Source of the DNA: Lingula anatina
Lineage: Eukaryota > Brachiopoda > Lingulata > Lingulida > Lingulidae
Direction of reading: 5' to 3'
Length of the DNA stretch: 64,000 nucleotides
Assembly: GCF_001039355.2 (NCBI RefSeq)
Contig: NW_019775753.1
Coordinates: forward strand, 44,921 to 108,920
Below, one piece after another: positions 11,505 to 22,553 of this stretch. The translations under genes were made by a program, and so were the position numbers. How positions within the stretch are numbered: position 1 is the stretch's first letter; every line of letters begins with the position of its first letter. The notes below the pieces were generated by a model. That model made no database searches. It had not been told where the DNA came from and saw nothing but the letters and a program-made list of their open reading frames with translations.

Positions 11505-12921
11505 CAATATTATCAACTATACTATCAACAAGGGACATCAACTACGGCAAGTGAGCTCTCGGACATTTTAAAGAAGATTGTGTCTCCCTGTACCCCCGAG
11601 CAAGCCAACTGTAAAAATCCTGCTCTTGATATTGTCTTCGCATTGGACAGCAGTTCGAGCATTAATGATATTGAGTTTAAGATGCAGAAAAATGCCACAA
11701 AGGTAAATAGTGCTTTGATAACCCTGATTCCAAAATGTAAAAAACGTATATCAAAGAAGTTTTACTTTGAATTCAAAATGTAAATAACATCTAAAGAAGT
11801 TTTGCTGATATAGGTATTCAACTATCTCTTCTACGTGTCAGTGCTCTTACCATGGGCTATTTCTAATGTGTTTAATTATTTTATACGTTGAAAAAGAAAT
11901 ATATCTGGCGAGCATTTTTATTTTGATCTGATACAGCGTGGTTTAATTGTAACCATATTTTGGGCAATTACATGAGATTACAACGGTTCTTCTTAGACCG
12001 CATTCACATCGAGAAGATCCGAGGGTCAGCAAGACCGAGACCTAAATATGGCGGACGTACATGAAAGGAAAACCGCCTAATCCTTTAATGGTATCTCCGC
12101 CTCTAACACGCCTCCCCACGCGTCGTCCCTGCGGGAGTACAGTCATTAAATCTCGGTTCCTTTCGCCCGGAAGCTACCTGAGAAAAATTAAGTGCGCATG
12201 CCCATCAGTTAAATTCGCGGTGAAGAAAGCATGGCGGCTGGAGGCGATCGAATCTTACAAAACAGAGACGAAAAAGGAATTAATTCGCCCGTAAAGCAGC
12301 AATGAATCGGCTATCTACGGCTCTTCTCGATGTGAATGCAGTCTTAGACAGGCTTACGGACCATTCCCAGGCCACTTTCGTACTAACTGTGGATTGATCT
12401 ATCTCCAAGGGGATCATCGCTAAATTGCAGTCTAGTTAAGCGGTTTTAGAGAAACTTCTTGGAGATGGATCGATCCAGTTAGATCGATCTAGGTATGAAA
12501 ACCCAGTCTTATTCTCTGCGTGCGTTATAATGCACAGTTTACAAAGCATGATAGAGCCACAATCTGTCACAATGAATATTTTTGGTTTGAAGCCAACATA
12601 TTTGGTTTTATGTATGATTAATATGCCATCATCTTAGCACTGTGTATGTATTGAATGTATTGAAGCCACCCTTGCCTTCATTTCTCAGGCGATTGCTGAC
12701 TTCATCGATAGGCATAGTCCCATTACCCCCGATGGAACCCGGGTTGGTGCATTGACGTTTGCCACTGATGTGGTGAGAGAGTTCGAGCTGAATGAACACA
12801 CTGGTTTGGAAGCTGTTCTAGGTTACATTTACGAGATTAACAACAGAAGTAAGTCAATCTCTTTCTCTCCCTCTTTCCTAACTCTCTCTTTCTCTCTCAT
12901 AAACAGACAAACGCACACACG

Positions 12922-12977
<56 letters not shown>

Positions 12978-13803
12978 ACCCATTATTATACAAAATCATT
13001 TTTGTCTCTTTTTAGTGGGAGACACGAACATAGAACTGGCTTTGGAGACCGCACAACTGATGTTTGAAGATTTTTTCTTGGAAGAAAGCCCGAAGCTAAT
13101 ATGGCTACATACTGACGGGGTGTCTAACCTGGGGGATCCGATACCAAGAGCAACAAGTATTAAAAGTCAAGGTTAGTATATCCCTGAAGCGTCTATATGG
13201 TGAAAACTATCTAATCAATATTCAGTCCAAAGACTTCCATTGCTTTAAGTTGACTGAGATATTGTTTCTTAAATAATTTGAAATGTAAAGGGCCAATCGT
13301 TATGGAAAGGCTCTGTGACCAATTTTGTAGTTGACTTTTTCCGTGCCCGATTTGAGCGATCTTCACAAAACCTTAAAACGTTATTATGATCATCTCACCA
13401 GTAAACATGATTTGGAAAAAATCCATGTCAAGTCTGTATATAAATATCAATCCTCTTATCCGATCAGACCATAATTGATGTGACCCTTGAAACAGTTCTT
13501 ATTCATATTTACCATCTGAAAAGAATGAAATGAATGAAAGATACCTATATGTTTAATTTTTTGTTTGTTTGTTTGTTTGTTTGGATAATTAATGGTTTCT
13601 GTCACCATTATTTATCACTTCTTTATCTCTATTTATTTCCAGGATGGACAATCTGCGTGGTAGCTATTGGTAGCCATGCGGATGTATATGGAATTGAAGA
13701 CATAGCATCTCCAGGATGTGTTGTCAAATTTGGAAGTTTTACAGAGTACGCAATTGTCGCAAGAATGGCTCTGGGCCAACCCCAAATTGACATTATTGGT
13801 TAA
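10839..13803 (+). CDS. VWA paralogue C, complete secreted VWA-domain protein
   Basis: Complete gene, 243 residues. Exons: 10839-10923, 11533-11702, 12689-12848, 13016-13171, 13643-13803; every junction is GT-AG and phases (1, 0, 1, 1) join in frame. Residues 1 to about 20 form a signal peptide (MKRFCALILTAALFL). A linker with C48 and C55 follows, then a single VWA domain from about 58 to the end. All MIDAS elements are visible: D67-S-S69-S-S71 after DIVFAL, T142 in GDTN, and D172 in HTDG. Two C-terminal cysteines (in TICVV and PGCVV) could pair with the N-terminal ones. NAT at 82-84 is a possible glycosylation site at an exon end. There is no transmembrane segment after the signal, so the protein is probably extracellular, binding an unknown ligand in matrix, mucus or immunity. 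The protein is about one domain long, much shorter than collagen- or matrilin-type VWA proteins. Confidence 0.87.
11441..11502. repeat. (TA)n microsatellite, intron 1 of C
   Basis: 31 TA units ending about 30 bp before the exon 2 acceptor. Confidence 0.95.
11999..12341. mobile_element. CGCATTCACATCGAG MITE in intron 2 of C
   Basis: 343-bp insert with inverted termini CGCATTCACATCGAGAAG and CTTCTCGATGTGAATGC, flanked by direct repeats TCTTAGA(C) at 11991-11998 and 12342-12349. Intron 2 of B has a single intact GTCTAAGA site. A 7-8 bp target duplication fits hAT-like elements among others. A related copy is in intron 2 of D (18437-18803). The open frame at 12061-12294 lies inside it and is not a gene. 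Confidence 0.85.
12924..12979. repeat. (TC)n(CA)n microsatellite, intron 3 of C
   Basis: Pyrimidine-rich tract 36 bp before the exon 4 acceptor, probably overlapping the splice polypyrimidine region. Confidence 0.95.
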
Positions 13804-13950
13804 TTCTTCTTTTGGACTCGCATTTCCAATATATGTACGAGATCCGTTCAATACAAAAAAGTGTTTGCGCATTATATAAGTCATTGAAGTAGAACAATAA
13901 CAAAGTCAAAATCACCACTGTTAAAAACAAGAAGAATGCTGATTATCCGC

Positions 13951-13956
13951 AATAAA
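13951..13956 (+). terminator. Poly(A) signal of copy C
   Basis: AATAAA 148 bp after the stop, in a 3' flank conserved in B and D. Confidence 0.6.
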
Positions 13957-14648
13957 TGTCATCACCTTGGTCATCGGGGTGTAATTTATCTCGCATTTTT
14001 GTTCCTTAACTTGTGCGTTGTAATTGCTGTGGATCACCCCCCAAAAAAAAATCTATTTAGTACTATGTCACCCTGGTTCTTTTAAATGAAATGCTTAAAA
14101 AATGGCTATTCACAAGAAATCAAACTAATAGTTTTTTTTAAGATTGTTCTTATTATTTTTTTACCGATTGTTGATTGATAAATCGTTTTCCTCTTTTTTT
14201 TTCATTTTTATAGCTGATAAATGAAAAAATATATATTCTGCTTTTAAAATAATTTTCAGTGACATTGTGACTTCGATGAAGCAAACAAAAATAATACTTA
14301 ATTGGCTTAATTATTCTCACTCATAAAACAACCATTAAAGCACTATTGGTATCATCGGTGCAGCATATATTTCAAAACAAATTGTCTGCAAATTAAGCTC
14401 TATTTTTCACCCTTAAAATTCATGACACGTTTTCATACTATGCTCCTATTATTTTTACAAGTATTCTCTGCCCAAAATGCATAAATATACATTGTTATCT
14501 TACAGTGTTGTTAGAAAAACTGCTTTTTTCTCCGAGTCCAGGACTCTACTCCGGTTCACCTCCAGCTAAAAATGACCACTCAGCTTCGCGTCTTACACCA
14601 CCTCCGGCACAGTTTTGATAAATTCTCATCTCCTCAGGTACCCCTTAT
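13957..14648. repeat. Paralogous 3' flank of copy C
   Basis: Inverted counterpart of the 3' flank of D (15780-16577). It includes the dispersed block also found at 4560-4861. It retains the uninterrupted CTTTAATGG site (read on the minus strand) that is split by a TTAA element in D. No gene. Confidence 0.65.
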
Positions 14649-15690
14649 TGAAACGTCTATGGGGGGGGGGGGGGGGAGGGGGGGTAGACACCCATTGCAG
14701 TAGATGTTCCGAATGTCGTGCACTCCAAGGTGTCTCACCTAACACACTCTAACATAAAAGTGTTGGATTTGTATCGAAACCTGGCATTTGGTGGAATAAA
14801 AGTACAAGCCTGGGGCTATGAGTTAAAAGTGTCATGGTGAAAAGTATAGAGAGTGGAGCAGTGATTGTCACTGGTTACTTAGACAGCGCCCTAGTTCCAT
14901 CATCAGTTCATTAAAACAAAACTTTGGATGGGGAGGGGGTCTTCATAATGTAAGCCCTTACTTTTCTCCCTGTCATCAGGTGGCCAACACTTTTCCTTCT
15001 GTTAGTTTGTAGATTAGTACCAGAGCAAGTCAAATAATATACTTGCGTGGATTGTAGGCCTTCATGCAACAACCCCCACCCCCACCCCACCCCCAACTCT
15101 TAGGCAATTTTATTAGCCTACGCTACAGACTATATGTTATCCACTGGTTTCAATGAAATAGAATGGAAGGGCGTACATTTCAAAGGGACGAAGACAACAG
15201 ATATGCGTTATTCAAATTCTTCCCTATATGTGTAGTGCATGTATACTATATGCACAAGCGTATTGGCACTTTGCGTATATTGACCAAAATATGCAAATGT
15301 TGCACGTTTATCAGTGGAACTTTATATCGACATTCGTGTGGACGAGGTAAAAGTTTTTAATACAGCTGCATGATAATGAGATTGTTAACCTTATTGCAAT
15401 CAGCAAAAGTTCCAGTGGAATGGGATCGAGCAACGTATTTCATTGGGAATGAGTACATAGTCTCACAACGTGGCGCGGCGTTTCACTAACTTATCCCTGG
15501 GGAGGGGGGGGTGTGATGTAGCATTGCTGCTGGCTTATTTACAATTTTCTATGTTAATGAAGGAATTTCAACCGATACCATGGATTTTTAAGTCCTGTTA
15601 AAACCAATGGTAACATTGTTTATCCCGATAACGCTTAATCCCGGGGTCAACGATGGCTCCGCTTATTTATCGCCAAGAGTCTGTGGCGTG
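14649..15690. repeat. Inverted segmental duplicate, copy 1
   Basis: About 1 kb matching 23150-25262 in inverse orientation, e.g. TGTCTCACCTAACACACTC, GGATTTGTATCGAAACCTGG and TATCGCCAAGAGTCTG. The other copy is interrupted by a 1246-bp element. No gene is recognised; a G-rich run lies at 14662-14687. Confidence 0.7.
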
Positions 15691-15711
15691 AAACGGCCCC
15701 GTTGAGAGTAA

Positions 15712-15723
15712 AATAATAATAAC

Positions 15724-15768
<45 letters not shown>

Positions 15769-15769
15769 T
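15712..15769. repeat. (AAT)n microsatellite
   Basis: Imperfect ATA/AAT trinucleotide run at the boundary between the segmental duplicate and the D 3' flank. Confidence 0.95.
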
Positions 15770-15779
15770 AATCAATATC

Positions 15780-16032
15780 AAAGTAACGTGTAGTGGTGTA
15801 AGACGCGAGACTGAGTGGTCATTTTTAGCTGGAGGTCAACCGGAGTAGAGTCGTGGACTCGGAGAAAAAAAACACGATAAGATAACAATGTATCTTTATG
15901 CATTTTGGGCAGAGAATACTTGTAGAAATAATAGGGGCATGGTATGAAAACGTCACCAATTTTAAGGGTGAAAAATAGTGCTTAATTTGCAGACAATTTG
16001 TTTTGAAATATATGCTGCATCGATGATACCAA
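15780..16032. repeat. Dispersed 3'-flank repeat block, copy near D
   Basis: Same-strand relative of 4560-4861 and inverted relative of about 14360-14640, ending at TATATGCTGCATCGATG. Confidence 0.7.
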
Positions 16033-16043
16033 TAGTGCTTTAA

Positions 16044-16384
16044 AGGGATAATAACTCTTCGTATGAGGTCTATATTTCACAATAAAAACATTGTGAATAA
16101 GTCATAGAAATATAATATATTCTGTTTTACGACAAAAACAGCAGTTATCGCTATTATTCTGATATCTGAGCTTGTCTTCAAACCACGTGACCTCCATTGA
16201 TGGCTATACTCTGTTAAAATCTCTTAAGAGATTTTAGCAAAAAAACAATTTTTTAGAAAAATAAAACAGGGACTAACTTTGAATGTAAAAATGGATTCAT
16301 TAACCATTGGTAAGCATGGGAAAATTGTTGTTTACTCCGGGAAAATTCTTTTTTTTTTGGCCAAAACTGAAAGTTATTATCCCT
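16044..16384. mobile_element. TTAA-flanked MITE in the 3' flank of D
   Basis: 341-bp insert with termini AGGGATAATAACT and AGTTATTATCCCT, flanked by TTAA at 16040-16043 and 16385-16388. The C flank has the empty site with one TTAA. TTAA targets are typical of piggyBac and Kolobok elements. It is non-coding and non-autonomous. Confidence 0.85.
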
Positions 16385-16577
16385 TTAATGGTTGTTTTAT
16401 AAGTGAGAATAATTAAGCCAGTTAAGTATTATTATTTTTTTAAGCATTACATCTCACAAGAACCAAGGTGACATTGTACTAAAGGTGTTTTTGGGAATCC
16501 AAAGCAATTACAACGCATAAGTTAAGGAACATAAATACGAGATAAATTACACCCCGGTGATGACCAAGGTGATGACA

Positions 16578-16583
16578 TTTATT
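16578..16583 (-). terminator. Poly(A) signal of copy D
   Basis: AATAAA on the minus strand about 150 bp after the D stop, conserved with B and C. Confidence 0.6.
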
Positions 16584-16734
16584 GCAGATTAACAGCATTC
16601 TTCTTGCTTTTAACAGTGGTAATTTTTTCCTCGCTATTGTCCATTTCAATGACTTATATAATGCGTGCAAACACTTTTGTATTGAACGGATCTCGAACAT
16701 ATATTGGTATTGCGATTCCAAAAGACACGAAGAA

Positions 16735-17575
16735 TTAACCCAAAATATCAATTTGGGGTTGGCCCAGAGCCATTCTTGCGACATTTGCGTACTCTGTAAA
16801 ACTCCCAAATTTGACAACACATCCCGGAGATGCTATGTCGTCGATTCCATCTACATCCGCATGGTTACCAATAGAAACCACGCACATAGTCCATCCTGGA
16901 AATAAATATAGATAAGGATTTAATAAAAAATGGTGACAGAAACTATGATTTATCCAAAAAAAAAAAAACAAACAAAAAATTATACATATACGTCTCTTTC
17001 ATTTATTTCATTCATTCATTTCATTTTCAGATGGTAAATATGAATAAGAACTGTTTCAAGGATCACATCAATTATGGTCTGATCAGATAAGAGGATTGAT
17101 ATTTATATACAGACTTGCCATTCAATATGGATTTTTTCAAATCATGTTGACCTGTGAGATTATCACAATAACGTTTTAAGGCTTTATGAAGATCGCTAAA
17201 ATAAGGTACAGAAAAAGTCAACTACAAAATTGGTCACAGAGACTTTCCAGAACGATTGACCCTCGACATTTCAAATTATTTACGAAACAATATCTCAGTC
17301 AACTTAAAGTAATGGAAGTCTTTGGACTGAATATTGATTAGATAGTTTTCACCATATAGACGCTTCAGGGATATACTAACCTTGATTTTTAATACTTGTT
17401 GCTCTTGGTATCGGATCCCCCAGGTTAGACACCCCGTCAGTATGTAGCCATATTAGCTTTGGGCTTTCTTCCAAGAAAAAATCTTCAAACATCAGCTGTG
17501 CGGTCTCCAAAGCCAGTTCTATGTTCGTGTCTCCCACTAAAAAGAGACAAAAAATGATTTTGTATAATAATGGAG

Positions 17576-17628
<53 letters not shown>

Positions 17629-19930
17629 AGAGAGAGAGAGAGATCTTGCGTTTGTATGTTTATGAGAGAGAAAGAGAGAGTTAGGAAAGAGGGAGAGAAA
17701 TAGATTGACTTACTTCTATTGTTAATTTCATAAATGTAACCTAGAACATCTTCCAAACCAGTGTGTTCATTCAGCTCGAACTCTCTCACCACATCAGTGG
17801 CAAACGTCAATGCACCAACCCGGGTTCCATCGGGGGTAATGGGACTATGCCTATCGATGAAGTCAGCAATCGCCTGAGAAATAAGGGCAAGCGTGGCTTC
17901 AATACATTCAATACATACACAATGCTAAGATGATGGAAATGTTATCATATATGAAACCAAATATATTGGTGTCAAACCAAAAATATTCATTTTGACAAAT
18001 TGTGACTCTTTCAAGTTTTGTAAACTGTGCATTATAACGCACGCAGAGAATAAGACTGGGTTCTCATACCTAGATCGATCTAACTGGATCAATCCATCTC
18101 CAAGAAGTTTCTCTAAAACCGTTTAAGCCTACTTCAATTTAGCGAGACTCCCCTTGGAGATAGACCAATCCACAGTTAGTACGAAAGGGCCTGGGATTAG
18201 TCCCTAAGCCTGTCTAAGGCTCTGTTCTCACAACTTTTAGATCGATCTATCACCGCGGGGAGTCTCACTAGATTACTGTCAGATAATCCCCCTTAAGTGT
18301 CCGTCCCCGCCTACTACAAGCTTTAAGGGGTAATTAACTTTCGTGTCCGCCCGGCTGACAGCTATTTAGCGTGAACCCCCAGGGAGTTAGTCGATCCAAT
18401 GTAGGTCGATCTAATCTATGAGAATGGGGTGTAAGACCGCATTCACATCGAGAAGAGCCGTAGATAGCCGATTCATTGCTGCTTTAAGGGCCAATTCATT
18501 CCTTTTTCGTCTCTGTTTTGAAAGATAATAGAACAGAAGAGCTTTTTCCTGTGATCGCCTCCAGCCGCCATGCTTTCTTCACCTCGAGTTAAACTGATCG
18601 ACATGCGCACTTAATTTTTCTCAGGTAGCTTCCGGGCGAATGGAACCGAGATTTAATGACTGCACTCCCGCAGGGACGACGCGTGGGGAGGCGTGTGAGA
18701 GGCGGAGAGACCAATAAAGGATTAGGCAGTTTTCCTTTCATGTACGTCCGCCATATTTAGATCTCGGCCTTGTTGAGCCTCGGCTCTTCTCGATGTGAAT
18801 GCGATCTAAGAAGAAGCATTGTAATCTCATAGAACTGCACAAAATATGGTTACAATTAAACCACGCTGTATCAGATCAAAATAAAAATGCTCGCCAGATA
18901 TATTTCTTTTTCAACGTATAAAAATAAGTAAACACATTAGAAATAGCCCATGGTAAGATCACTGACGTGTAGAAGCAAGAGTTGAATACATATATCTTCT
19001 TTAGATGTTATTTACATTTTGAATTCAAAGTAAAACTAAGTTTCTTTGACATACGTTTTTTTTTTTAATTTGGATTCAAGGTTATCAAAGCACTATTTAC
19101 CTTTGTGGCATTTTTCTGCATCTTAAACTCAGTATCATTAATGTTCGAACTGCTGTCCAATGCGAAGACAATATCAAGAGCAGGGTTCTTACAGTTGGCT
19201 TGCTCGGTGGTACAGGGAGCCACAATCTTCTTTAAAATGTCCGAGAGCTCATTTACCGTCGTTGATATGCCTTGTTGATAGTATAATTGATTATATATAT
19301 ATATATGACCTTTTAGTCCCCATTTTAGGAGTTCGAGTGTCTACATGCAAAAATAACCTTGTTATCACGTAATTGTCATCATACAGGAAGATGAAATCAA
19401 GAAAGAAATCATACCAAGAAATCATGGAGTCCATTTTGTCATTATTTAGGAACTCAGTTGATCCGGAAAAGGCATCAATGGCTACAACTAAGTAAATGAC
19501 TTACAGAAATATCGAATGCATGGATATGCCCATGCCAGTCATTTTCAAGAAGCTTGTGTGATGTTCAGTAAACCTATATATACCATGAAGTTATTTTACT
19601 GTTGACTTTATCTCGTATTGTAATGTCTGTTATTGTTTTTTATGACAATGTACTAAGTTGAACCTCAAAAAAGATATGTTATATTGAAAAATACTGCAAA
19701 GCTTGGATAGAGATATGATAGTCAAAGTTTGTCATATTGAACGTTGTCCTTTTCATCGACAGTTTATGGAATACAATTATACAATTATCAATAGCTTACC
19801 ATTACCCTCGTTCAGCAACAGAGTAGCAGTCAGAATGAGTGCACAGAATCGCTTCATTTCGGTTCCAGTGTTGGATCTGTATGACGTTACTAGTAACCGC
19901 GCTGCTTTATATAATACTAAGAACGGATGN

Positions 19931-19968
<38 letters not shown>

Positions 19969-20517
19969 CCTTTTAGTCCCCATTTTAGGAGTTCGAGTGT
20001 CTACATGCAAAAATGACCTTGTTATCACGCAATTGTCATCATACAGGAAGATGAAATCAAGAAAGAAATCATACCAAGAAATCATGGAGTCCATTTTGTC
20101 ATTATTTAGGAACTCAGTTGATCCGGAAAAGGCATCAATGGCTACAACTAAGTAAATGACTTACAGAAATATCGAATGCATGGATATGCCCATGCCAGTC
20201 ATTTTCAAGAAGCTTGTGTGATGTTCAGTAAACCTATATATACCATGAAGTTATTTTACTGTTGACTTTATCTCGTATTGTAATGTCTGTTATTGTTTTT
20301 TATGACAATGTACTAAGTTGAACCTCAAAAAAGATATGTTATATTGAAAAATACTGCAAAGCTTGGATAGAGATATGATAGTCAAAGTTTGTCATATTGA
20401 ACGTTGTCCTTTTCATCGACAGTTTATGGAATACAATTATACAATTATCAATAGCTTACCATTACCCTCGTTCAGCAACAGAGTAGCAGTCAGAATGAGT
20501 GCACAGAATCGCTTCAT
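16735..20517 (-). CDS. VWA paralogue D, secreted protein with DxSxN MIDAS
   Basis: Five-exon gene, 234 residues. Exon 1 is at 20517-20460 (or its near-identical duplicate 19857-19800), then 19270-19101, 17873-17714, 17536-17381, 16895-16735. Exon 1 is 58 bp rather than 85: the nine codons after LLLNE that C has (WCVGTSIPQ) are missing, leaving MKRFCALILTATLLLNEGN, still in phase. In exon 2 the first MIDAS motif reads DSSSN instead of DSSSS, so the fifth coordinating Ser is Asn. GDTN and HTDG are intact in exon 4, and exon 3 has ED for EA. Junctions are GT-AG throughout. Intron 1 crosses a likely assembly duplication with a single n at 19930, so which exon 1 is real is uncertain. D converges with C. 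Secreted; ligand unknown. Confidence 0.78.
17577..17642. repeat. (TG)n(AG)n microsatellite, intron 3 of D
   Basis: Counterpart of the tracts in B and C, with a G-rich interruption. Confidence 0.95.
18218..18432. mobile_element. Possible nested short inverted-repeat element in intron 2 of D
   Basis: About 215 bp absent from B and C at this point, starting CTCTGTTCTCA...AGATCGATC and ending GATCTAATC...TGAGAATGGGG. The ends are partly inverted. It splits the TCTAAGA target repeat of the adjacent MITE, so it inserted later. Borders are approximate. Confidence 0.45.
18437..18803. mobile_element. CGCATTCACATCGAG MITE in intron 2 of D
   Basis: 367-bp relative, inverted in window orientation, of the element at 11999-12341, with termini CCGCATTCACATCGAGAAG and CTTCTCGATGTGAATGCG. 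It occupies the same intron site as in C, so it was probably inserted once before C and D separated. Confidence 0.8.
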
Positions 20518-20589
20518 TTCGGTTCCAGTGTTGGATCTGTATGACGTTACTAGTAACCGCGCTGCTTTATATAATACTAAGAACGGATG
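19302..20589. repeat. About 630-bp direct duplication around a single n (probable assembly artefact)
   Basis: Bases from about 19309 to 19929 recur at 19967-20589 with two substitutions noticed in the first 80 bp. A single n at 19930 followed by (AT)n marks the join. Both copies contain exon 1 of D. This looks like two overlapping contigs or alleles placed end to end; a real duplication of exon 1 is less likely. Confidence 0.8.
20565..20573 (-). promoter_or_regulatory. TATA box of copy D
   Basis: TATATAAAG on the minus strand, about 50 bp upstream of the ATG at 20517. Confidence 0.6.
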
Positions 20590-21420
20590 CACTGCTGGCA
20601 CACCTATTGTGTTGTTATTGCCAATGGCCAATGTAACCGCCAAAGACGGATTTAATGGCAGTCTAGTACAAGATCCCTGTGACATTTGTCTGAATTGAGG
20701 GGAAATATGTAGCCTCACCGGCCGCGTTCAAACACCGCTTCCTAAAGACTGTCCTTGCTCTCCAAATAAAAAGTCAATAACTTACGCGTATCAACGAAAT
20801 TGCAAAGCGCGGAAAAATTGGAACCAAATTCTGCAATTGCTTTGTTCCAAAATAAGCTGGAATGTATGAAATTGAAACAAAAATCTTAATGAACACAGGA
20901 ACCTCAACGCAGACTTGAAGGAAATAGCTGTCTAGATCTGTTGTAATGACAGTCTGTTGTAATGACAGTTGTAATGAAGTGCAGCCATGGTGGACCATAA
21001 TGCCTTAACCTGCGCTCGTTAAATATTTTATTTCTGTAAAGAACATGTTTGTTTAGACAACAAGGTTTTATAAAACTAGAACTGAGCACTAAAATGGGAC
21101 AATTATTGCGCCTGGCGCCTAATCAGAAAAAAAACATACATAGCTTTGAGGGATGTACAGAAGATGACAAGCGCATTACGCCTTGTTGCTATAAGTTTAA
21201 TTGCAGCGCAATATGATGAGTTTTACATTTTGAAACGTGACCATGCCAACTGAATACTAAGTGCATGTTTACAGAGCAGGCCCCCGATTTACAAAGAACC
21301 TTAAATCCGTAGTTGACTGGCTCGAGCTGAATGACCAAGCTAGGTCGACTACGCTGCAGTCGACTAGGAATGTTTCATAAAGAATCTAAAGCCCTGGCAT
21401 TGTTTGCTTACAGTTGTCGC
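20574..21420. repeat. Paralogous 5' flank of copy D
   Basis: Longest retained 5' flank of the family, continuing through CTGCAGTCGACTAGG to about 21420, where similarity to the B-C spacer stops. This marks one edge of the duplicated unit. Confidence 0.65.
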
Positions 21421-21737
21421 CGCGAACGAGAAATTCTTCAGGAAAAGGATGTGTAAAAATCCCTAAAGTTTCACAAGACATGGTCTCCGCGGCCTATTTC
21501 GGCCGAGAACGGTCGTTTATCAACAATAAAATCCGTCAAAACATACACACATTTTGTTTTTGAACTTTATTGATTAGTTTAACATCAATACATCTTCAAA
21601 GTATCAGTAAAACATATATACCAAACCTGCCATCGGCTGGGTGAAGTCGCATTTTATTTTTATCTTAATATTAAAAAATTCAGGACTAGTCAAGAATATT
21701 ATAACACAATATGTTGAAGGATGCATTTCCTTTCCTA

Positions 21738-22352
21738 CCATGGCCCATAGGAGCCTGCGCGCGCGTCTTTTAGACGCCCCTTTAACATTCTAAAACGACT
21801 TGAACCATTTCTATTTCGATTTCGTATGTTATTAAGCCCTATAGCCAGCGAAAATAACAAGGCACATGCAGAATACGTCTTTTACCACAGAGCTTTAAGC
21901 CCCAGAAATGACATGGCTGTGTCTGTTTCGCCATTTACTGAACTCCATAGATGCGAGATTGACACGACCCAAGTCGCATTCATCTCTTACTGTAGATTTT
22001 TGAGCTTCAAATAGCTATGTTATAAAACTCGAAATTCGAAATTGACTTTTATTGAAATTTATGAGACGCAGAGTATAAGACAAACGCAGCGCGGGTCTGG
22101 TCAATTTCGCATTCTTGGGTCTCAGTGAATGACGAACAAGAGATGACCATGTGAATTTCGAGTTTTATAACTATTGAAGCTCAAAATATTTAATATCCAC
22201 AGTAAGAGACGAGCTCTGCAGTAAAAGATAAATGTGCCACGGGCCTTGTCAATTCCGCTACTTATTAACATACGAAAAAAATAAGGTGCGTGTCGTTTTT
22301 GCATATTAAGGGGCGTCTAAAAGACCCATGCATAGGCTCCTTTGGGCCATGG
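21738..22352. mobile_element. Fold-back element with TA flanks
   Basis: 615-bp imperfect palindrome from CCATGGCCCATAGGAGCC to GGCTCCTTTGGGCCATGG, flanked by TA on both sides. Arm pairs continue inward: TTTTAGACGCCCC with GGGGCGTCTAAAA, CGTATGTTA with TAACATACG, and a central GTTATAAAACTCGAAATTC with GAATTTCGAGTTTTATAAC. No coding capacity; TA flanks suggest a Tc1/mariner-mobilised MITE. Confidence 0.8.
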
Positions 22353-22518
22353 TACTATGGTAGTGGCAACTTGACTGTCTGTCTATAAATACTCGTGCAT
22401 ATACATATATATGAAACTGAACTAGAACTCCCATGAAGAACACACATTGTAATTAATATAATACAATGTAATAGATTTAGTTTGGTTTAGTTTGATTTTA
22501 TTTATTTATTCATTTATT

Positions 22519-22553
<35 letters not shown>

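Noticed and set aside
12061-12294. 77-codon basic frame in intron 2 of C.
   Set aside because: Lies wholly inside the inverted-repeat MITE and is not kept in the D copy.
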